From: Cycas panzhihuaensis
Lineage: Eukaryota > Cycadophyta
NCBI GenBank assembly: GCA_023213395.1
Contig: CM041465.1
Span: 234,429,741-234,493,740 of the forward strand
Direction of reading: 5' to 3'
Length of the DNA stretch: 64,000 bases
Shown here: positions 12,292-23,880 of the stretch, piece after piece
Position numbering within the stretch: position 1 is the stretch's first letter
Layout of the letters: every line of letters starts with the position of its first letter
The notes under the pieces: generated by a model
Database searches by the model: none
Told to the model about the DNA's origin: nothing
Seen by the model: the letters and a program-made list of their open reading frames with translations, nothing else
Program-made: the position numbers and the translations under genes

Positions 12292-14640
12292 ATGATTCTC
12301 ATGTCACTTATGAGGCCTCCCTCCTTTGTTGGAAGACATTCCCTATTACCCCCTTCCTTCATTAGATTCTGATTTGACTATTGAGGGATTTCCCTCATAT
12401 TAAGCATATCATGCATACGTATCTGAATCACATAAGCCTTCTACTTCTTTTCAAGGGTCCGCCCAAGAGGGTCAGGACCCTATATTTTATTTGGGTGACC
12501 AACAACACCCACAACTCCACCATCTCTCTACTCATGAAGTAGAGGTTTCATCCACTCTAGAGTTTCACTACCACGAGGTGACTCTCATGAGGATCGTCCC
12601 ATAGGGTTTGCTTCATATGAGGTTCCATCCACCTCTTATGATCAAGCGGCTACCCCTCTTGCCAATGTGGTTGAAGCCCTTAGCCAATGCTTCTAAGCCA
12701 CTCATTTCCAACCATATCCCAAGTGGTTTAAGAGGATATTGCGAAGCGTTGCACTCCCTTCTTCTACATCCTCCTTACCTCATCCATCTCATCCAACTCC
12801 TCTACCAACGATGAGCGTGCCTTATGTCCCATCTTCCACTCCTCATAGCCCATGCTCCTTGAGGACCACTTAAGGCATGTCCTCCTCCCAACTTGGGTTG
12901 AGCATTCCTCCCTCTAGTCAAACAACTACACCTCCTCTGACTATAGTTTATTCACTGCCCGTTAGACCTAGGGGACCCATATGCGCCCTTACTTCTAGCT
13001 ATGTGGGGCTTGCCCCTATACACTCTCAAGTTTAGCCAAGAGATTCTTCCCTTTATGTGCCCCCAGGCTACATCTCTTAACCATGGGGCCACAGTAAGGG
13101 AAACTCTCTTCCACCTTATGGGGTGGACCCCTTGCACCCATATGGGGTTGCACCACCCATAGGTGGCCCATATGGGCAAAACTCAGTCTCTCACCCCTCT
13201 TTTCCATCTTCCTATGTCACACCTCATGTTGCACCCTTACAAGGAGGGCATGCCCCCTCCCAAGGCACTTTCTCTTAAGATCCTTTCAAACAAGGAGTAT
13301 TTTCTCAAGGAGGGATGGGTCCCTCACCCCCATCTGTTCCTATGTATGTTCCTTTGAATGTGGGACTAGTGTCTTCTCACCAGACCAGAGGAGGCCAATA
13401 TCCTCTTTTGAACCAAACTTCCTAAGGGGGGTTTGGGTAACCTTGTCCACCTCCTCTTCCATCTCTTTCTAATCTTATGGTCTAATCAAGGGCACACCTC
13501 TTTATGGACTATAGATCAACACCCCTATCTATTGAGGCATTAAGAGCCAACTTACCACCTCACCCTCCAAAGGTTCCTAAATTTGATGAGACCTCATCAT
13601 AGGACCCAATAGAGCATGTCCGTAGCTTTTCTATGGCATGTATCAATTACTAGGCCTATGACCATATCCTTATGAAACTCTTCTCATGATCCCTCTAAGG
13701 CGATGCCCTTAAGTGGTCCTATCACCTGCTAGCACATTCTATCTTTTCATTATAATAACTCGTAGATGAATTTGTTAACTATTTTGATGTAGCCCGTCTA
13801 TTTGTGAGCAGAATGAAAGCCCTCTTATCTCTTAAACAAGGTCATGATGAGATGAATCATGAATTTGTGAAACCCTTTCATGACCTTCTTCAGTCCACAA
13901 AGGCAACTCTACCTAAGGAACTAAAGAGAGACCTTTTTGTCGATGCCATGTGTCCCAAAGTCCACGTCGAAGTCCTAAGAATGGGGGCAACGACATGTGA
14001 TTTTACCATAGCCAAGTGCTTGTCTCTTGAGGCCATTGAGATTCAAGCTAGACTCAAGAATCCTCTCAAGCCCTCACAACATCATGAGGCACCTCCTCCA
14101 CCCCAAAAGGCCAAAATCCAATAGCCTTCTAGGTCTTCTTCCTATCTGACCAAAAAGACTTTGGATTCTCCCACTTCTGCCATATGTTTATTTGAACATA
14201 CCATGAAGGAGCTAAAACTCTAGGCTTCTTCATCCCCTACCTCACATAAACCTGTTTACCAGGCTTCTCAAGCCACTCCCTCCAAGGGTGGTAACACCCA
14301 ATCTTCTCAAGCGAGGAAGCCTGATTCCTCTCTGGAGAAGAAATGGTATTCCATCCATGGGGAATGTTTCCATGAAGATTCACAATGCTGGGCCTATCAC
14401 CCTAGAGATACCCCGTAATGTGATTCTTCTCCCAAACAGGCATTTAAGCCCAACTTAGACCAACCAATCCATAATGATCCTTTCCCCAAGCACGAGGAAC
14501 ATGATCGTAACAACCAACAAAAGGGTAATTGAAACAAAGGAAGGTCCCTAAACCCTCGCCCTTCACAAGTCAAAGGGAAGGGTGTAAGGAACTTATCCTC
14601 TTCCTCTAGTTCTCCTGATCATCACACTCCCTCAACTTCT
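12292..14640 (+). pseudogene. Gypsy W gag, decayed
   Basis: The start codon at 12292 is chosen because it aligns with the gag start of element B (54786, minus strand); the following residues (LRPPPLLEDP-like, then a decayed DSDLTMEG stretch) agree. A low-complexity Pro/Ser/His-rich middle occupies 12600-13480. The conserved retrotransposon gag core is at 13560-14060, and its best-kept part is the open frame 13804-14124 (KALLSLKQGHDE, FHDLLQSTKATL, VEVLRMGATTCD). A zinc-knuckle-like stretch (SIHGECFHED then C) is at about 14350-14390. Stops and frame changes break it. In a working element this would be the capsid protein. Protease follows. Confidence 0.8.
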
Positions 14641-15440
14641 CAATCCTAGAGTAAGGGAAAGAAGGTAATCCAAATGATTGAGACCATGCCATTATATGCC
14701 CTAACCCAGTCTCAAGCAACTAAAGAGGCGAACAATGCCTCTTCTTCCACACCTCACCTTGATTCCTTTCTGGAAGTCTCTCTTCCAAAAGTCCTCATAC
14801 TCCCTAAGACCATTCCTATGCACCTTGATCACTATGACTTTCAAAGAGCTCTTCCCCAACTTACCCAAAGGGGAGGCCCTTCTCTGTTGTTGATGAGCTC
14901 CACACTGTGGTTATATGGATGTCCATAATGGATGTCTTGAGGAGTTTCCCTAAATAACATACACTCCTTTTGAAAGCCTTAGGATTGGGTGATGCATCCA
15001 TTCATGCCTTGGGCATTGCCCCAAGTCGTGAACCCATCATCTCTTTAGATCTTAAGGATCTTCCCCCAACTGATGAAAGGGAATTCCAATGGCATTTCTC
15101 CTTCACCATAACTATTGATACTCTTGATTACACTCTACAGAGAACCGTTGTAGACAATGGTTCGTCCATTAATGCCATGCCCTTGCATGTCATGGAAGAG
15201 CTTGGCATATCAGCCCTAGAACTAGTTCCATGGCAGTGTCAAAGCTATGATGGTGGCAAAAAGATACCTTTAGGATTGGTGTCCATCCCCTTCACTCTCT
15301 AGGACAAGACTGTCCTCACCAACATTATAGTTCTCGATGTTGATGCCGACTACAACCTTTTGTTGGGATACCCATGGCTCGACCAAATAGAAGTCGTGTG
15401 TTCATCCTGATGGGGACAACTTAAATCCATCTATGAGAGG
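14641..15440 (+). pseudogene. Gypsy W retroviral-type aspartic protease, decayed
   Basis: The region between gag and RT includes the open frame 14970-15302. The catalytic motif reads VVDNGSSINAMP near 15150-15185, with DNGS where most families have DTGA or DSGS. The C-terminal part (VDADYNLLLGYPWLD, about 15340-15390) carries the conserved protease C-terminal pattern, with LLGYPW for the usual LLGRPW. The upstream stretch (LGIAPSREPIISLDLKDLPP) matches element B. It would cut Gag-Pol. A stop at 15301-15303 separates the two halves of the domain. Confidence 0.8.
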
Positions 15441-16870
15441 TGGATAAGAGTTGTCTCCCAGGAGCCTCCTTCTACCAAGGAATCTCACCAACCCTGTTAA
15501 GCAGTTTGTGATAAGGCCAAGGGTGATAAGGGCCCTTCTGCCTAAGTTTCTACTTGTTCCATTGACATCCCTGATTCGTCCCCTTTGGAAGAGGGTCCTT
15601 CATCTTCTTCCTCTAACTTTATACACTTTGTCTCTATTGGTGTGGGGAGTTATGGGTATCTCGTCTTGCTTAGTGATGACAAGTCTAATAGCAAGGATGA
15701 GGACCTTCCTTATCCCATATCTCTCCTAGGCATGAGTAAGGGGCATTTCCCTCATTTTAGGTCCCGACCTGAAACCCCCACTATTGACGAAACTAACTCT
15801 TCCCTTAGATCGCATGTTATTACTCCTGCAAACTAGATGAGCTCTCGTATCATTGCGTCTTCCTCTTTGTCGCCCCTCATAGATAATGAAGCCAGGGAAC
15901 CTCATATCACCCCTCACAGAAGAAATCTTTCTGAATCTTCTAAAGAGTCCCTTGGATATGTCAAGTGGTGGGTCGACTGCTATGGTCCCATCGCTCCTTC
16001 TACTCCCTTCTCCTCGTCTTCTTGAGGTATGGTCATCCATGGGGTGGACTACTTCGAGGATGATGAGGTTTTACTTGAGTATCTAGCAGGTTCTACACCC
16101 AATTTCTCTTCTAGTCACCAGAAGGTCTTAGCTATTGGGTCATCTCTTGCTGACTCGAATCCATCTCCTATTTTGCCCCCTCTTGTTGACCGAGCCCCCC
16201 CATTCACTTCGAGGAAGAGAATACTATGTGCATGGGGGCAACCAAGGACATAGTCCTTGCCCCAGGTAAGGTTATAAAGGTGGAAGCAGAATGCTATCCT
16301 GATGAAATAAAGAAATACACCCTTCTGTTCTAAGAATTTTGAGATGTCTTTGCATGGGATTATTCTAATATGAAGGAAATAGACCCTTCTATCATTACCC
16401 ACAATCTTACCACCATTCCAAGTGCTCATACCGTGCGTAAAAAATAATGCCCTCTTCATCCTAAACTTTTAGTTGCTATCAAGATGGAAGTTGAAAAACT
16501 CCTACATGCGGGGTTAATCACTTCTATCGACTACCCCAAGTGGGTATCCAACATTGTCCTGGTTACCAAAAAGAACGAGACAATTAGGATATGTATTGAT
16601 TTTTGTGACATCAACAACACGTATCCTAAGGATAACTTTCCACTCCTATTCATCGATTAAATCATTAATTGAACTGCTAGTTTTGAAGTCATGTCCTTAA
16701 TAGATGGCTTCTCGGGTTATAACCAAATCCAAATTTCTCTCAAAGACTACCACAAGATGGCCTTCACTACCCCTTGGGGCACCTTCGCCTACAAGGTAAT
16801 GCCCTTTGGGCTAAAAAATGTAGGTGCCACTTATCAAAGGTCGATGCAATTCATCTTTCATGACCTCAAG
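15441..16870 (+). pseudogene. Gypsy W linker and N-terminal reverse transcriptase, decayed
   Basis: A Ser/Pro-rich linker (15441-16260) precedes the typical start of this pol type: VIHGVDYFEDDEVLLEYLAG at 16029-16090, CMGATKD near 16230, then a decayed FAWDYSNMK and ITHNL near 16350-16410. RT fingers and palm start follow (YPKWVSNIVLVTKKN at about 16530, CIDFCDINNTYPKDNFPL near 16595, FSGYNQI, TPWGTFAYKVMPFGLKN at about 16770-16815). The sequence stops before the catalytic YxDD box because a deletion joins it to integrase at about 16865. Stops are present. Confidence 0.8.
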
Positions 16871-17158
16871 GCCTTAGACGAGAGATGCTTGATTGCTTAC
16901 CAAGCGAACCTCACTTCAAAAGCCAGGGCACAAAGGGCATATGACAAGAACCTTCACCCCCGCCCTTTGCATCCTGTGGACCACATCCTCAAATTGGAAT
17001 ATCTCCATGATCGCCTATCCAAATTTAGACCTAAATGGGTTGGTCCCTTCCTCATTCTCGAGAGCCTCAATAATGACACTTACAGGATCGCAACCTTAGA
17101 AGGTCTTGAATTTGAGAAGGCTATTAATAGAAAGTTCCTAAAGAAATTTTATATATGA
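16691..17158 (+). CDS. 155-aa open frame fusing an RT segment to the integrase C-terminus
   Basis: A continuous frame starting MSLIDGFSGYNQIQ. Residues 1 to about 58 are RT motifs B to early C (FTTPWGTFAYKVMPFGLKN, QFIFHDL). Residues from about 60 are the gypsy integrase C-terminal region (ALDERCLIAYQANL, LEYLHDRLSKFRPKWVGPF, ending NRKFLKKFYI). In element B these parts are about 1.9 kb apart, so YxDD, RNase H and the integrase zinc finger and core are deleted here. Both parental sequences carry GACCT at the joint. The frame stays open by chance or because the deletion is recent; I do not expect a working product. It is the 3' end of W pol. Confidence 0.75.
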   Translation: MSLIDGFSGYNQIQISLKDYHKMAFTTPWGTFAYKVMPFGLKNVGATYQRSMQFIFHDLKALDERCLIAYQANLTSKARAQRAYDKNLHPRPLHPVDHILKLEYLHDRLSKFRPKWVGPFLILESLNNDTYRIATLEGLEFEKAINRKFLKKFYI

Positions 17159-17949
17159 CCACTTCTCTTTCTCATTTCACTCTAAAATAAGCCTAAACTA
17201 CCACCCTAGGTACGTCTCCATTCCCCCTAATCACAGGTGGAATGGTAGTTTAGGGTGACCTTCTTACTCCTTTTGGGTTCCTCCCGTGGAACCTCTTGTC
17301 CCCCTTTCACTGGGGGCCCCGTCCTCCTAATTGGGTGTGTTGTCACTGTCACTCCTGAGCCTAGAAACACTCCCTAACTAGGATGGCATGCTTGAGTATC
17401 ATTACTCCCTTTCTCACTAGTGCTTCCTTTGTATATTTGTTATGCTCCTGCGATGGACATAAATATCCCCCTATCTCCTAGCCCCATATACGCCTATCGC
17501 CAATGCTCATGGTGATCGTATGTGCCTGCTAAGAGTGTGGCCCTACATGAAAGGAAGTGTGTCTAACTCAAACAATCCTATAACATAAATTAAATAATAA
17601 TCAACTCAAAATTATCACGATCTATAGTTCCTTGTGTACATGTGCACCCTCATACACATGTATATACAAACATATATATAAAAATAAATACAACACAATA
17701 CATCATCATGTATCATTAGACACCATCATATATCAAATGGGATGCCAATGGTCCCATCTATATACATAAAAAATCATAATGTGTCATATCATACAAATGG
17801 TATGATGCATCATCTGCAGGAAGCTAGAATCCTTATAAGGAGGAGTACAATCATGTGGTGATATATGGTGACTCCCTAAAGGTTTGTTGCTTTCCTAAAT
17901 CAAAACCTAATACACCCTGCTCTTTGGTGCTTCTTTGCTCATGTTGTAT
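17159..17949. other. Spacer between pol end and antisense gene end in W
   Basis: It matches the B spacer at 47593-48253, for example AGCCTAAACTACCA near 17190. No coding sequence is evident. Two genes pointing at each other end here, so it should hold 3' ends on both strands. No clear polyadenylation signal can be assigned by eye. Confidence 0.45.
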
Positions 17950-18860
17950 CATCTCCTGGTCGATGCGATCCCTCTCTAAGGGATCACATCCCTCTTAAGC
18001 TCCCCCTGTGCCTTTGGGAGCTCCCTGCCTTACTCCCCTTATCATGAGGCCTCCTTAGGGTCATTGCCATCGTGTGGGTATGAGTCCTGCTCTATGATGA
18101 CCTCATTGCCATCTAGTCTACCAGCTCATCATATCATACTTAGATATGATCTCTCTTACCCTCTACTCCACGAAGCCTCTCCTCCATCCCTTAGAGCCTC
18201 TTATCCATCCCTCGGAGTTGCTCCTCCATCATGACTACTCTGATGCGACTCTCTGCATCCCCACCTGCTCCTGCCTAAGTCATCAACACCTGGACCCAAC
18301 CTCGTAAGGTATCTCTCTCCACGTGGGTCCCCTCCAACTCTCCCTGTAGTTGTCCCACTCTCGTCTGATACTCTTAGGACTCCTCTACCCACACATCTCT
18401 AGCCCTAACTAGTGGGGCAAATGTCATTATGTGAGCCCTTGCCGATCGTGGCTCCTCTCCCACCTGGATGGGAGGTTGCCCCTTCGTGTAGGCTCGAGGA
18501 AACATCTCCTAGACTATCGCCTCAACCAACCTCCCCATCTTCGTGACTCTTATAAAGTCAAACATGTTATATGCTAGTACATAAATCTATATATGTATGC
18601 CAGACAAACCAAATCCAAACAAAACATCTAGATACCTAGTGGTTGAAAGATGATAAGAAAGGTAGTATCTCACCTCTTAGGACTATTGGCTTCTTGACTC
18701 AGACAACCACCTGCTCCTTAGGTCTGCCAATGACTGCTAGTACCTCCTCCTCCTCTGGTACCACCATGCCTATCTCCTGTCCTTTATGACCTCTATTAAT
18801 AGCCACTTGAGTCCTTCGTGGCTGTTTCACCCTGTTGATTCCTTTTTGTTCATTGCCCCT
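17950..18860 (-). pseudogene. Truncated antisense PMD-gene remnant in W (3' part, with intron)
   Basis: Read on the minus strand, exon 2 (about 17950-18548) encodes a decayed GRLVEAIV, FPRAYTKGQPPIQVGEEP, then FAPLVRARD, matching exon 2 of elements A, B and C (RRLVEAVVREIFPQVYAEGQ). The charged C-terminal stretch overlaps the open frame 18201-18392. An intron (18549-18673) and the last part of exon 1 (about 18674-18860, RPKEQVVV) precede it. The conserved PMD-like core is deleted: the next recognisable sequence is the sense RNase H domain at 18914. Stops are present, so this is a relic. It shows that the gene and its intron predate the split between W and the A/B/C group. Confidence 0.65.
18549..18673 (-). 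other. Intron of the antisense gene in W (125 bp)
   Basis: On the minus strand the donor is AAGAG|GTGAGATACT, and the acceptor side reads TTTATAAG|AGTCACGAAG just before the GRLVEAIV exon. It sits at the same coding position as the 111-bp introns of A, B and C. Confidence 0.6.
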
Positions 18861-18913
18861 ATTGGTACTCTTTTTCCTCGATTCGTCCTATCGAGATCTC
18901 TATTCCTTCTACC

Positions 18914-19365
18914 ATGACATTACTCATCTTCACTTATGGTGGAAGTTGCAGTAACCTGGGTCCTTTTCCCACCGCATGGATTCTCTATGACTGCTCCAAG
19001 TATGACTACATGCATTCTAGGGTCTTCCTCCCTGAGGCCACTAATAAGAAGCTAAATACACAACTGTTATTGAGGCTCTTACCAATGCACTTCGCTTCCA
19101 TGGTGGACCCATTATTCTCCTTTGTGACTCTTAGGTTGTAGTTTCCCATCTCACCTAGGACTACCAGGTTCGTTGCCCATGGTTGAGGGCCCTCGCCTCA
19201 ACCGATAAGTCTCTTTTGGCTTGTTTCCCTTCCATCAATATCTGACACATTCCTTGGGGTCACAACACTGAGGCAGACAACCTTATTTGTCTCATCCTTG
19301 AGTGTCACCTCCCTCTCCTTGGTGACGCCCCCTGAGAAACTTGTCTGGTCACCCAGGTGCCTAAG
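18914..19365 (+). pseudogene. Second RNase H-like domain of W, downstream of the antisense gene
   Basis: A sense-strand RNase HI-like domain (RVT_3 type) separate from pol. It starts as FTYGGSCSNLGPFPTAWILYD, where element A has FIDGRSHGNPGPSATAWIL. It continues after a frameshift with TAVIEAL-like sequence, LLCDS near 19121-19135 (catalytic Asp), VVVSHLT, and NTEADNL near 19275-19295 (last acidic residue). Thus positions for the D-E-D-D set can be traced, although the first Asp is a Tyr here and stops interrupt. It lies 3' of the antisense PMD remnant and about 0.7 kb before the 3' LTR. I infer an RNase H gained in addition to the pol RNase H, as known for dual-RNase-H Tat-type elements. Confidence 0.7.
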
Positions 19366-19589
19366 TCTCAGGTCATCCCTTCCTTCATATTACGATATGT
19401 CTGCACCTCTAAAAGTTGGCCATTAATGAGGTTAAACTATGGTGACCACCAAGTTTGTTTTCTTCACCCTACTATCTGTGCCACCCCTAGTACAGAACCC
19501 TTATCATTCTAGTTCTCCCATGTACATAATTTTCACAATATTTGTTTGATTATAGTTATGATTACTACCATTAGTTATTGTATTTATAT

Positions 19590-19954
19590 GATGGGGGCTT
19601 TCCCCCCATCTGTTCTTCCTGCCCATCAACTTTAGAGTGACATGTAGGTAGCCCCTATGTTGTTTCTCCCTCATCTCCTTATCCACATGTCCCACCACAA
19701 CATTTGTCATCATCCTTGGCTCATACCACCATCATATTTGTTGTGTGTGTGTGTGTGTGTGTGTATACACACACACACACACACAACAAATATGATGGTG
19801 GTATGGGGGCTTCCCCCCATCTGTTCTTCCTGGCCATAAACTTTAGAGCGACACGTAGGTAGCCCCTGTGTTGTTTCTCCCTCATCTCCTTATCCACATA
19901 TCCCACCACAACATTTGTCATCATCCTTGGCTTATACCACCATCATATTTGTTA

Positions 19955-19975
<21 letters not shown>
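19590..19975 (+). repeat. Tandem duplication of about 210 bp with dinucleotide tracts
   Basis: Two copies begin near 19593 and 19804 (GGGGGCTTTCCCCCCATC and GGGGGCTTCCCCCCATC), run through CATCTCCTTATCCACAT and end in ACCACCATCATATTTGTT plus a TG tract. Copies differ by a few transitions. Relatives A and B have a single copy of this segment upstream of the 3' LTR. Confidence 0.8.
19722..19805. repeat. Long inverted repeat centred on TG/AC dinucleotides
   Basis: CATACCACCATCATATTTG with an 11-unit GT tract is mirrored by a 9-unit AC tract and CAAATATGATGGTGGTATG. The arms are about 44 and 40 bp, differing only in repeat number, with the centre near 19765. It can form a hairpin and sits at the joint of the tandem duplication. 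Confidence 0.85.
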
Positions 19976-19985
<10 letters not shown>

Positions 19986-20047
19986 TCTTAACATTTTTGT
20001 TGCCAGCATTCGCCATCCTATTACGCTTATGAGCAATGAGGCTCTAT

Positions 20048-20061
20048 CGCCAAGGGGGCCG
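20048..20061 (+). other. Polypurine tract of W
   Basis: CGCCAAGGGGGCCG abuts the TG start of the 3' LTR. Element A has CCAAGGGGGCA at the same place, so the AAGGGGG core is the likely plus-strand primer. Confidence 0.65.
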
Positions 20062-22315
20062 TGTTTCCTGGCTACCGAGAATGGACACATACGGGTCAAC
20101 TCAAGTAGATGTAGGTATGATTCTATCCCTCACCTCCATTAGTTCTACTAGAGGTGGATCAAAGCATTTTATTTACATTACATGACTACCTGATTCATTG
20201 ATTGATCACTATGCATTTGCTGCTTGATCATGCTATATTATACCATTTCATCCCATGACAATCTAGGGATACATATCCCATGGCAAGCCACAACCTTCCT
20301 TTGTGTCTCCACAATGTCCCTAAGTACCTTTGGGCCTCTATAGCCCAGCCTCATCATCTATTAATGCGTTGCGATCCCTGGCACCTTGTACAGGCCTGGT
20401 TGGTACTTTCCACCTATTTATTGACTTTTCTTAGGAATATTTCACCTTCAATACCTGTTTGTTGATGGCTTTCCTAAGCCCCATAGCCCTTTCCTGCCGC
20501 ATAGGTAAAGTGTCATGCCTCTTAGGCCTAAAGTACCCCCTCTTTTGGGCTCCTAACCTTCTCTTTCTTTTATTTTTATCTATGTTCTGCCACACCATGA
20601 TAAAGATTGCAGTACCGTTATAAATTTTGTGGTACTGCAGAGTTTACCATAGTATGACTGTTATATTTTATTTTTTAAATCTATCATGGCTAATTTCACA
20701 TTTATTATGAAATTACCACATGGCAGAGGTATATTCCTAGCCCAAGATGAACCCTAATCACTCAATTGAGCTAGGATTGGGTATAAAACCCCAAAAACAA
20801 CATCATTTCCTTTTGTTCTTACTCTTTTTTACTCAACTCTCCTAGCACTTCTTCAGAAAAATACCTTGCAACAAGGATAGAGCATGCTACACCTATTTCT
20901 TAGCCTACCATTAGTCTCCTACATCTCTAGATATGCTATTGCAGGCCTGCAACATGACTAGAAAGGGAGGACATGCTCCAAGTGCTTCACCAAGTCTAGA
21001 TCCACTCTCTTCACTCTAATTTCTTGTCGGCTTGCTACTCTTTCATAGTTTTACCTACAAACCCTATAGGGTGGGTCTCTCTCCCCTGTTTTACTGGTAG
21101 ATCTGCCTCTGATCTACCCATACCAGGTACTCCTGAGCTAATGTTTTGTATGTCTTTTATTATAAGCAATATAAACATCCTTTGTTAGCACCCTTATAAC
21201 ATTTTTCCTTTAGTTTTTACTATAAGTAAGAGGCAAACCCTCCCCATCTTTCTTATCCCTTTTCTCCTCTCGGTTCTTCCCTGGTTGCTGCAAGGGGGAA
21301 ACGAAGACGAGATTTTCATGGAGAGTGAAAGGATCAAAGGTAGTATTCTACAACCAGCAAGCCTTCTCCTCAAGGGCACCCCCCGTCTCTCATCATCTCT
21401 TCTTCCTCTGTGCTTTCCTTAGGCTCCTAAAAGGCCATTAGAAAGCAGACCACTACTAGCAGCAGTGTAGGTAGCCCCTTGCTACGCTCATAACCACCTT
21501 TGAAGGTCTTATAAGAGGGGACTTTAGCCCTCCATTCTATAGCTTCTTATACCATTTAGCTTAACCCTATCAAGGTTGTAATAGTTGCACATTGTAATTT
21601 TTGTGACATTGACAGCATTAGCAACATTTTCTCCTACTTTTCTACTTACATCTCAAGGGTGTCTTACATTCACCTTACCTCATCTTCTCTGGTACTTGGA
21701 TAGTGTGGAGCATACTGGATCCAAAGGGTTAGCTATTTTGAAGCTATCCATCCTCCTTCTCTTTTTGCCCCCTTTTACCCATGTTGTTTAGTAAATGATA
21801 TAAAAGGAACAAGGAGTAATGTTGTAGTGAAAAATATTCCTTTTGGCTAAGAATCATGAATCCTATTATTCATTATATTATGTACCTATCCTGCGTATAC
21901 TTAGCACCCCTTGGGAAAGGGTAAACTTGGTTTGATTTGTAGGTCACCTTATTGTGCGTGAAGAGTGAAGGGAATCTCACTCTAAGTATGCTCCCATTCC
22001 TCTAACCAGTACTTCTTTTGCTCTCAAAATCATAAGTTAAAGTTGTATTTGCTTTTACATTTTCTTGCACCACTTTCCTTGCCATTTCTTTTCCTTTGAC
22101 TTGGGGGAAGGTAAGGGGAACCCCTCCTTGCTTCACTGGCACCATCCTGCACCACTTATGGTTGGAGAAAGACGAGGGTGACAAGCGTAATAAGGACGAT
22201 ATTGATTTAGCCATCATATTCTAGGTACGCCTTGGGCTTTCCTTGTTTCTTTTTCTTCTCTCTCATTTTTTCCCTTTTCATCCATAGATTATTCAAAAAA
22301 GGAAAAGAAGAAGGA
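20062..22315 (+). repeat. 3' LTR of gypsy W, truncated
   Basis: It aligns with 9012-11264 and ends abruptly at GGAAAAGAAGAAGG. The last roughly 0.9 kb present in the left LTR is missing, so no target duplication can be checked. Confidence 0.8.
20782..20788 (+). promoter_or_regulatory. TATA box of the W LTR promoter
   Basis: TATAAAA within GGGTATAAAACCCC is the likely core promoter for the genomic RNA. The left LTR has the decayed GGGTATGAAAACC near 9729-9741. Element A has TTAAATA on the opposite strand near 36683. Confidence 0.5.
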
Positions 22316-23880
22316 AGGGGGTGTAACTATTCTTGAATGAGGCCAAGCCCCATATTACACCCCATTATCCCATCCCAAAAAGGATTACTACAAAACTATA
22401 TGATCATCCTTATCCCACCCCATTATTACATTTACTTTTATTATATCATGTATTTACTAGATTCCTTTGATATTGAAGCCTCTAGATGCTATTAATACCA
22501 TGCAGTTACAACACTAATGAAGGGACATTATCCTCAAAAGACTAAAGAGATGAAATATACTAGACCCTAAGCTAACTCATTATCGACATAATTGTAGAGC
22601 CCTCACACAAACATAGAGATGCCTCAATCATGTTGTAAACTCCTCAAAGAATCATACACATAGACCCAACTATAGAATAGTGAGAAACACCACACAATCT
22701 ATTAAATCCATTCAACTAAATCATTATAGAGACACTTCTAAGGACAAAGAAACGCAGGGGTAGAGGAATCTACATATAGATAGATGCAAAGATGTCTTTT
22801 GCAAATAAAGAGTCAAAGTTACATATATAGCCTCTATAGATGAAGTAGAAATCCTACTATAACCCCTACACATTTTGATTAAACTCTAAATCTTAGGGTA
22901 AATTTTTTATTTTCTATTTTTTTCTATCTAAATAAACCTGAAATTCTTGTAAAATATGGTTTATTCTTTTTGTTAATGTAAAAAGAATCTAATCTACTTT
23001 ATTATAATTTTGTGTCTCTTACATTATTTCATATTTTCTTTTTTTCTAATATTTTAACTAAATTAAATCAAATTAAATTTGTAACTTAAGTCTGTTAGTC
23101 CCCTATTCTACTAGCCCCCAGTCCTGTCAACCCCACATATGACCCACATACTTATTTTGAAAAGGGATTAATCCCTAATTCTAAGCCCTCCCACACTTCA
23201 AAGGAGGTACTTGTACAATTTTGGGAATGTCTTCTTTATCTAAACTCCAAACTCGATTTTGAAAGTTGCATTTGATTCTTAATTTAGATTCATATGTTTT
23301 GATTAGTCATTCGAGCAATTTAGATAATATCTTAATGTGCAAAACCTTGTGTAAAGTCAATTATTTAATCACAACTAGGTAAGTTAAGTTATGTGACTTC
23401 AACCAATAAGTTTCTTTATATTTTTTTAAAATTATTACTTTAATTTAATATACGTTTAATTATTTATCAAATTTATTATCGTTTTCTTACGTAATTTTTT
23501 AATAAATTTATTTAATGTATTAAGCAAATAATTGAATCATTGTTTCACTATTATTTGATGTAAATGATGTTATAAATATGTAAATACTTATATATTTGAT
23601 CTAAATTTTTAAATGTATGATTAAATTTACACCTTTTAATTACTCACAATCAACTTTTAATGCGTTAAAGGGTCTATTTCTTTATGTTATTTATAAAAAT
23701 TGATAATACAACTACATTTATTTATGCATACTTACTTTGTAATTAATCAACAGTATTTTCTCTTAATTGAAATTAAATGTTGTGATTATCTTTAATTGTG
23801 GCTTAATATTTCTTTTTTTCACCTTTTTGTTCTCTTAATTTCCATCAAAGAAGATCTCTCATTGCCAATTTCTTATCCAA
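22316..23880 (+). other. Leader region of copia Z after the nested element
   Basis: About 1.6 kb of AT-rich sequence between the broken end of W and Z gag. No coding similarity is seen. It is long for a copia leader and may contain extra insertion debris. Confidence 0.4.

Larger units (their letters stand above)
9012..22315 (+). mobile_element. Ty3/gypsy element W, + strand, carrying an antisense PMD-like gene
   Basis: Two diverged LTRs (9012-12147 and 20062-22315) enclose gag, protease, RT and the integrase C-terminus in + orientation, then a truncated minus-strand PMD-like gene (17950-18860) and a + strand RNase H-like domain (18914-19365). The order and the sequence of every part match the minus-strand elements A, B and C. 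By eye the two LTRs differ at roughly one base in ten, mostly transitions, so this is an old insertion. Its right LTR lacks about the last 0.9 kb. It lies in the leader of copia Z. Confidence 0.85.
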
